From an uncultured Clostridia bacterium (GTDB lineage Bacteria; Bacillota; Clostridia; Oscillospirales; Ruminococcaceae), in assembly GCA_937901465.1 (NCBI GenBank), contig CALGTU010000190.1, positions 1-9,850 on the forward strand: DNA of 9,850 nt. The letters run 5' to 3'. Below the pieces are notes generated by a model. The model worked only from the letters and a program-made list of their open reading frames with translations. It searched no databases and was not told the origin of the DNA. Position 1 is the first letter of the stretch. Every line of letters starts with the position of its first letter. This document shows positions 6,113 to 9,850 of the stretch, one piece after another. The translations under genes and the position numbers were made by a program.

Positions 6113-7747
6113 TTAATTCTTAATCTGCTTTGAAACAAGGCTTTCTCCGCAATAAATCTGGCGAAGCTTTGGTTTTTCAATTTTACCTGTGGGGTTACGG
6201 GGGACTTCTGCGAAGATAATCTTGTGTGGTCTCTTGTATCTAGGAAGTTTCTGACAGAATGCATTTATGTCGTCTTCTGTGCAGGCTGAATTTTCTTTGA
6301 GTGAAATAATAGCAGTTGCGATTTCACCGAGACGCTTATCGGGAAGACCTATAACAGCAACGTCCTTTATATCGGGGTGACTGCGTAAGAAATCTTCAAT
6401 CTGAACAGGATAGAGGTTTTCACCACCGCTGATGATAACGTCTTTCTTTCTGTCAACAAGATAGATAAATCCATCTTCGTCCTGCTCTGCCATATCTCCT
6501 GTGAAAAGCCAGCCGTCCCTTAATGTTTCGGCAGTTGCCTTTTCGTCACGATAATAACATTTCATAACACCGGGGCCTTTTACGCAGAGTTCTCCGACTC
6601 CGCCCTTTTCAACAATTTCACCGTTTTCGTCAACTATCTTTACTTCCCAGCCATATCCCGGAACGCCGATAGCACCTACTTTATGTATGTTTTCAACACC
6701 AAGATGAACACAACCGGGGCCTATTGATTCAGAAAGACCATAGTTTGTGTCGTATGAATGGTCAGGGAACTGTTTTTTCCATCTCGCGATAAGTGATGGA
6801 GGAACAGGCTGTGCACCGATATGCATAAGTCTCCACTGAGAAAGCTTGTAGTCTTCAAGGTTTATGTCGCCTCTTTCAACTGCATCAAGTATATCCTGAG
6901 CCCAGGGAACTAAAAGCCATACTATTGTGCAGAGTTCGTCTGAAACTGTCTGTAAAATTGTTCTGGGACTAACGCCCTTTAAGATTACCGCCTTTGAACC
7001 TGAATGTAAACTTCCGAACCAGTGCATTTTAGCACCTGTATGATAAAGCGGAGGGATACAAAGGAAAACATCATCTTTTGTCTGGCTATGATGCTTCTGT
7101 TCAACAGTTGCAGAATGCATAAGACTTCTGTGGTCGTGAAGAATAGCCTTGGGGAACCCTGTTGTTCCCGACGAAAAATAGATAGCAGCGTCATCTTCAT
7201 CTGTAAGTTTTATGTCAGGCTTTTCACCTGAACAGTTGCAGACAAGACTGTCATAATGTTCTGCAAAAGAGGGACATCCTTCTCCTACATAGAAAAGAAG
7301 TCTGTTTCTGCTGATTTCTTCGGCGATTTCTTCAACTCTTCCTATAAATTCAGGGCCGAACATGAGAATGTCAACTTCAGCGAGGTCAAGACAATATTTT
7401 ATTTCGTCTGATGTGTATCTGAAATTAAGGGGAACAGCGAGTGCACCTGTCTTTAAGATTCCGAAATAGATAGGTAACCATTCAAGGCAGTTCATTAAAA
7501 GAATACCGACCTTATCGCCTTTTTTAACCCCTCTCTGTAAAAGCAGATTAGCAAAACGATTTGCCTTTTCATCGAAAACTTTCCATGTAATTTCTCTTCT
7601 GTAATGAGAAATAGGGTCTGTTTCGATAAGTTCGTATTCTTTCCATGTGATTCTTCTTTTTTCCTTGATTTCGGGGTTTACTTCAACGAGTGCAACATCG
7701 CTTCCGAAATCCGAGGCATTTCTTTCGAGTAATTCTGTAATAGGCAT
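6113..7747 (-). CDS. Acyl-CoA synthetase / AMP-dependent ligase (FadD-like)
   Basis: This 544-residue ANL-superfamily enzyme should activate a carboxylic acid with ATP to an acyl-adenylate and then transfer it to CoA. All core motifs are present: P-loop SSGTTGFPK (192-200), YGLSE (336-340), TGD (416-418), VDRKKDVIISGGENLYP (431-447) with its hinge region, and the adenylation lysine K522 in NPTGKIEK. No signal peptide or membrane helix is seen, so it is cytoplasmic. The substrate is probably a medium- or long-chain fatty acid, but aromatic or other acids are possible. Residues about 31-59 carry an ITWK motif twice (33-36 and 53-56), an extension beside the usual N-terminal 'TY/TW' motif. GAGAGGA lies eight bases before the ATG. 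It is a single-gene transcript with its own promoter, and no beta-oxidation genes are nearby. Confidence 0.92.
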   Translation of the reverse strand: MPITELLERNASDFGSDVALVEVNPEIKEKRRITWKEYELIETDPISHYRREITWKVFDEKANRFANLLLQRGVKKGDKVGILLMNCLEWLPIYFGILKTGALAVPLNFRYTSDEIKYCLDLAEVDILMFGPEFIGRVEEIAEEISRNRLLFYVGEGCPSFAEHYDSLVCNCSGEKPDIKLTDEDDAAIYFSSGTTGFPKAILHDHRSLMHSATVEQKHHSQTKDDVFLCIPPLYHTGAKMHWFGSLHSGSKAVILKGVSPRTILQTVSDELCTIVWLLVPWAQDILDAVERGDINLEDYKLSQWRLMHIGAQPVPPSLIARWKKQFPDHSYDTNYGLSESIGPGCVHLGVENIHKVGAIGVPGYGWEVKIVDENGEIVEKGGVGELCVKGPGVMKCYYRDEKATAETLRDGWLFTGDMAEQDEDGFIYLVDRKKDVIISGGENLYPVQIEDFLRSHPDIKDVAVIGLPDKRLGEIATAIISLKENSACTEDDINAFCQKLPRYKRPHKIIFAEVPRNPTGKIEKPKLRQIYCGESLVSKQIKN

Positions 7748-7813
7748 TTTAAAAATCCTCTCATCTATATTTTAAAACATAAAAACTTTTATGCGTTAAA
7801 TCATACAAGTGAT

Positions 7814-7842
7814 ATTATACCACATTCCGACAAAAAAGTAAA
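7814..7842 (-). promoter_or_regulatory. Promoter of the acyl-CoA synthetase gene
   Basis: On the minus strand a -35 TTTACT (7837-7842) and a perfect -10 TATAAT (7814-7819) are 17 bases apart. The -10 is preceded by TGG, an extended -10 (TGn) that compensates for the imperfect -35. The leader to the ATG is about 60 bases and contains a small AT-rich inverted repeat, CATAAAA-AC-TTTTATG, at 7778-7793. Confidence 0.75.
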
Positions 7843-7881
7843 GACTAAAAATAATATTTAATGGTGGGAAAATTTCTTCTC

Positions 7882-7894
7882 ACAAAACTTTTGT
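7882..7894. promoter_or_regulatory. AT-rich palindrome upstream of the cwlD promoter
   Basis: ACAAAA-C-TTTTGT is a perfect dyad with a single central base, ending five bases before the cwlD -35 box. The sequence just to its left (7864-7883) can also form a 7-bp hairpin with one wobble pair. The position suits an activator or repressor site. It matches no operator I know, and such AT-rich dyads occur by chance in low-GC DNA, so this is tentative. Confidence 0.25.
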
Positions 7895-7898
7895 TACC

Positions 7899-7927
7899 TT
7901 GACATTTAAGCCTTACTAATGTAAAAT
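7899..7927 (+). promoter_or_regulatory. Promoter of cwlD-radA
   Basis: A perfect -35 TTGACA (7899-7904) and a -10 TAAAAT (7922-7927, five of six) are 17 bases apart. The transcript would begin near 7934, about 80 bases before the cwlD ATG. This is a housekeeping sigma-A promoter. I did not see a clear sigma-E or sigma-G promoter, although cwlD of Bacillus is transcribed during sporulation. Confidence 0.8.
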
Positions 7928-8012
7928 TATCGGTATAGGAAAGTATATGTGCATTTATCTTTTAAACTTCGCATAAATTGTTATAAAAAATATTTTTGCG
8001 GAGTGATTTTAT

Positions 8013-8744
8013 ATGAAGAAAAAGAAGATAAATGGCTATACAAAACCCATCTGCATTATGATGTCTTTAGTTCTTTGCTATACCGCAACATACTATGCCG
8101 TAAACAGCATTGAAATGACAGTTCCTACATCTCTTACATATCCCGATGAAGAACTTTATATCGTTCTCGATGCGGGACACGGCGGAATGGACGGCGGTTG
8201 TTCTACTGCTGATGGTGTTCCTGAAAAGGGGATAAACCTTAATATCGCAAAAGAAGTCGGAAAACTTTTAGAACTTCAGGGGTATAATGTAATTCTCACA
8301 AGAGAAACCGATACATCTATCCACGACAAAGGTGTTGAGGGAATAAGGGCACAGAAAGAATCCGATATGGAAAACCGGCTCTCTGTCTTCAATGAACATA
8401 ATAACGCGATATGCGTTTCCATTCATCAGAATAATTTTACCGACCCCTATTATAGCGGTGCACAGATGTTCTATTCAGAGAATAATCCTGAAAGCGAAAC
8501 GCTTGCTCGTATTATGCAGGAGAATTTTGTAAGGAATCTTCAACCTGATAATCAGAGAGAGATAAAACTCTCAGGAAAAGAACTTTATCTCTGTTATTTT
8601 TCTGAAAACCCGACAGTTATGGTTGAATGTGGATTTCTTTCAAATCCCGATGAGGCCGAAAAACTAAAAAACCCGATGTATCAGAAAGAGGTTGCTTTCA
8701 CGATATTTTCGGGAATAAATGAATTTATTGAAAAACGAGGATAA
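8013..8744 (+). CDS. cwlD: N-acetylmuramoyl-L-alanine amidase CwlD (Amidase_3)
   Basis: The 243-residue protein has one N-terminal membrane helix or signal anchor (about 12-30) and an Amidase_3 domain from about residue 48 to the end. Zinc ligands are H56 in LDAGHGG, E71 in PEKGIN and H138 in SIHQN; the catalytic glutamate is E205 in VECGFLSNPDEA. It resembles B. subtilis CwlD in length and in features such as the RETDT stretch (97-101), SGAQMFY (148-154) and the absence of extra binding domains. CwlD removes stem peptides from muramic acid in the spore cortex so that muramic-delta-lactam can form, which is needed for germination. This points to a spore-former or a lineage derived from one. 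GGAGTGA lies six bases before the ATG. radA follows five bases after the stop. A vegetative cell-separation amidase is the alternative. Confidence 0.85.
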   Translation: MKKKKINGYTKPICIMMSLVLCYTATYYAVNSIEMTVPTSLTYPDEELYIVLDAGHGGMDGGCSTADGVPEKGINLNIAKEVGKLLELQGYNVILTRETDTSIHDKGVEGIRAQKESDMENRLSVFNEHNNAICVSIHQNNFTDPYYSGAQMFYSENNPESETLARIMQENFVRNLQPDNQREIKLSGKELYLCYFSENPTVMVECGFLSNPDEAEKLKNPMYQKEVAFTIFSGINEFIEKRG

Positions 8745-8749
8745 TAAAA

Positions 8750-9127
8750 ATGTCAGGAAAAAACAAAACTGTTTTCATGTGTAACGAATGCGGATATGAA
8801 AGTTCGAAATGGAACGGAAAATGTCCCGCCTGCAACGGTTGGAATACCTTTGAAGAAATAACTCTTAAGGCAACAACAAAGTCGGGTGCAAGAAAACCCG
8901 TTTCTGTTGCCGAAAAGATAGAGGAACTTTCTGAAATCGATATTGAAGGCGATATCAGATACCCTACAGGCAGTAAAGAACTCGACAGAGTTTTAGGCGG
9001 AGGACTTGTAAAGGGAAGCCTTGTTCTTTTAGGCGGTGAACCCGGAATAGGTAAATCGACACTTCTCTTACAGATATGCCAGTATTTCGGCGATGACGGA
9101 CTTCATAACGGCCTCCTGCTGTTTTGA
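8750..9127 (+). CDS. radA: DNA repair protein RadA/Sms, N-terminal fragment cut at the contig junction
   Basis: RadA is a RecA-like, DnaB-like branch-migration helicase that processes recombination intermediates. The visible part has the C4 zinc finger (C11, C14, C25, C28 in CNECG and CPACNG), the linker, and TGSKELDRVLGGGLVKGS (73-90), followed by the Walker A motif GEPGIGKST (96-104). After GLHN (to residue 120, base 9109) the sequence ceases to match: the expected VLYVSGEES strand and the KNRFG and Lon-like C-terminal domain (about 330 residues of a usual 450-460) are missing. The frame instead runs GLLLF and stops at TGA 9125-9127. Base composition changes at the same place, so the loss is probably an assembly join rather than a real mutation. 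Its ribosome site (GAGG) lies at the end of cwlD, and the two genes are co-transcribed. Confidence 0.93.
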   Translation: MSGKNKTVFMCNECGYESSKWNGKCPACNGWNTFEEITLKATTKSGARKPVSVAEKIEELSEIDIEGDIRYPTGSKELDRVLGGGLVKGSLVLLGGEPGIGKSTLLLQICQYFGDDGLHNGLLLF

Positions 9128-9140
9128 GAAAGTGTAGCGC
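9108..9140. other. Probable chimeric contig junction
   Basis: Left of here the DNA is low-GC clostridial and reads as conserved RadA. Right of here it is GC-rich with C/G-ending codons and reads as a fumarase from another lineage. RadA homology ends at about 9109, and the G+C-rich composition is established by about 9138. No terminal inverted repeats, target duplication, integrase or tRNA site is visible that would mark a real insertion. The stretch from 9141 to 9236 holds no complete gene; it is the upstream region of the fumarase gene. Confidence 0.85.
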
Positions 9141-9236
9141 GGCGGGCGGGCGCTGGCAAGAATGCGTCTTTCCTTTCCCTGCGAAAGGGACTATGTTTCG
9201 GAAAACATCGGCGCATCCCGCGCTCTGGAGCGTTCC

Positions 9237-9850
9237 ATGAGAGAGATCTCCTTCGATACCATACGCGACACCGTGGCCGCACTGGCCGTGGAAGCCTGCT
9301 GTCGCATGCCCGCCCCCGTGCTCGACGCCATGCGCGCCGCACGCGAAACCGAACCTTCACCCACCGGACGCGACGTGCTGGGCCAGCTCATCGAGAACGC
9401 CGGCATCGCCGCCTCGGAGACCTGCCCCATCTGTCAGGATACCGGCCTTGCCGTGGTGTTCGCGGAAATCGGTCAGGACGTCCACATCACGGGCGGCCTG
9501 TTCGAAGACGCCGTGAACGCGGGCATCGCCAAGGGCTACACCGAGGGCTATCTGCGCAAATCGTCGGTGGAAGAGCCGCTTTTCGAACGCCGCAACACCC
9601 GCGACAATACCCCGGCCATACTCCACACCCCCGCCATCATCCATACCCGGCTCGTGGCCGGAGACCGCATCACGCTCCGCCTCGCCCCCAAGGGCGCCGG
9701 GAGTGAGAACAAGGGCGCTCTGCACATGCTCGTTCCGGCGGACGGCATCGAAGGCGTGAAGCGTGCCGTGCTCGACACCGTGCGCCATGCCGGAGCCAGC
9801 CCCTGCCCGCCCATGGTCGTTGGCGTGGGCATCGGCGGCAACATGGAACT
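9237..9850 (+). CDS. Fumarate hydratase class I, alpha subunit (N-terminal part; runs off the window)
   Basis: The frame is open from 9138 to the window end without a stop, so 204 complete codons are seen from ATG 9237. GGAG (9227-9230) lies six bases before this ATG, and MREISFDTIRDTV is the expected family start; an in-frame ATG at 9162 would add 25 unusual residues. Class I fumarases interconvert fumarate and malate using an oxygen-sensitive [4Fe-4S] cluster. The first cluster cysteine is probably C66 in CPICQDTG; a second lies in ASPCPPMVVGVGIGG near the window end; the third is beyond it. GSENKGALHML is another signature. Two-subunit enzymes have an alpha of about 280 residues and a beta encoded next door, presumably downstream. 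L(+)-tartrate dehydratase alpha is the main alternative. Codon use suggests a Desulfovibrionaceae-like or other GC-rich bacterium, unlike the rest of the window. Confidence 0.88.
   Translation, partial: MREISFDTIRDTVAALAVEACCRMPAPVLDAMRAARETEPSPTGRDVLGQLIENAGIAASETCPICQDTGLAVVFAEIGQDVHITGGLFEDAVNAGIAKGYTEGYLRKSSVEEPLFERRNTRDNTPAILHTPAIIHTRLVAGDRITLRLAPKGAGSENKGALHMLVPADGIEGVKRAVLDTVRHAGASPCPPMVVGVGIGGNME

Noticed and set aside
9162..9236. Upstream in-frame ATG (9162) as the fumarase start
   Set aside because: It would add 25 residues not typical of the family, while ATG 9237 has GGAG six bases upstream and gives the expected MREI start.
9128..9236. Insertion sequence or integration site at the radA break
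   Set aside because: No terminal inverted repeats, direct target duplication, transposase or integrase fragment or tRNA end is visible; small hairpins here (e.g. CCTTTC/GAAAGG near 9172-9188) are ordinary for an upstream region.
9103..9844. Long open frames on the minus strand in the GC-rich segment
   Set aside because: They are by-products of high G+C: the plus frame from 9237 matches a class I fumarase along its whole length, while the minus frames have Arg/Ala/Gly-rich composition and no recognisable domain.

Overview
The window has two unrelated parts. Bases 1 to about 9,110 look like the chromosome of a low-GC, Gram-positive, probably endospore-forming Clostridia (Ruminococcaceae/Oscillospiraceae-like). 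The signs are consensus sigma-A promoters, strong AAGGAGG-type ribosome sites, a Bacillus/Clostridium-type LexA box, and firmicute genes (yaaO-like, darA, holB, ricT, cwlD). Bases from about 9,110-9,140 to the end are much richer in G+C: 39 of 60 bases in the line from 9481, against 24 of 60 from 8041 and 27 of 60 from 8941. This end encodes the N-terminal two thirds of a class I fumarate hydratase alpha subunit with a proteobacterial look, perhaps Desulfovibrionaceae. The change falls inside radA and removes about 70% of it. A chimeric (mis-assembled) contig is the simplest reading.

Layout. (1) 1-281: the tail of a + strand gene, perhaps a glycosyltransferase, is translationally coupled to a 63-residue two-helix membrane protein; a bidirectional terminator follows. 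(2) 284-2081, minus strand: one promoter drives a membrane-anchored VanY-type peptidase and, two bases later, a WYL-domain regulator. (3) 2142-6107, plus strand: a textbook promoter, with a perfect LexA box filling most of its spacer, starts a five-gene operon. The genes are a small sigma-region-4-like protein with a TTG start, a YaaO-type PLP decarboxylase, the cyclic-di-AMP receptor DarA, the DNA polymerase III delta' subunit, and the Y-complex subunit RicT. A strong bidirectional terminator closes it. This resembles the yaaO-tmk-yaaQ-yaaR-holB-yaaT cluster of Bacillus subtilis, without tmk and yaaR and with an SOS-type operator in front. (4) 6113-7842, minus strand: an acyl-CoA synthetase with its own promoter. 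(5) 7899-9110, plus strand: a consensus promoter, cwlD (spore-cortex amidase), then the start of radA. (6) About 9110-9850: the foreign fumarase segment.

Most notable is the apparent LexA control of an operon that contains a clamp-loader subunit and a c-di-AMP sensor, headed by an unassigned sigma-like protein. No CRISPR array, insertion sequence, tRNA or rRNA was recognised.
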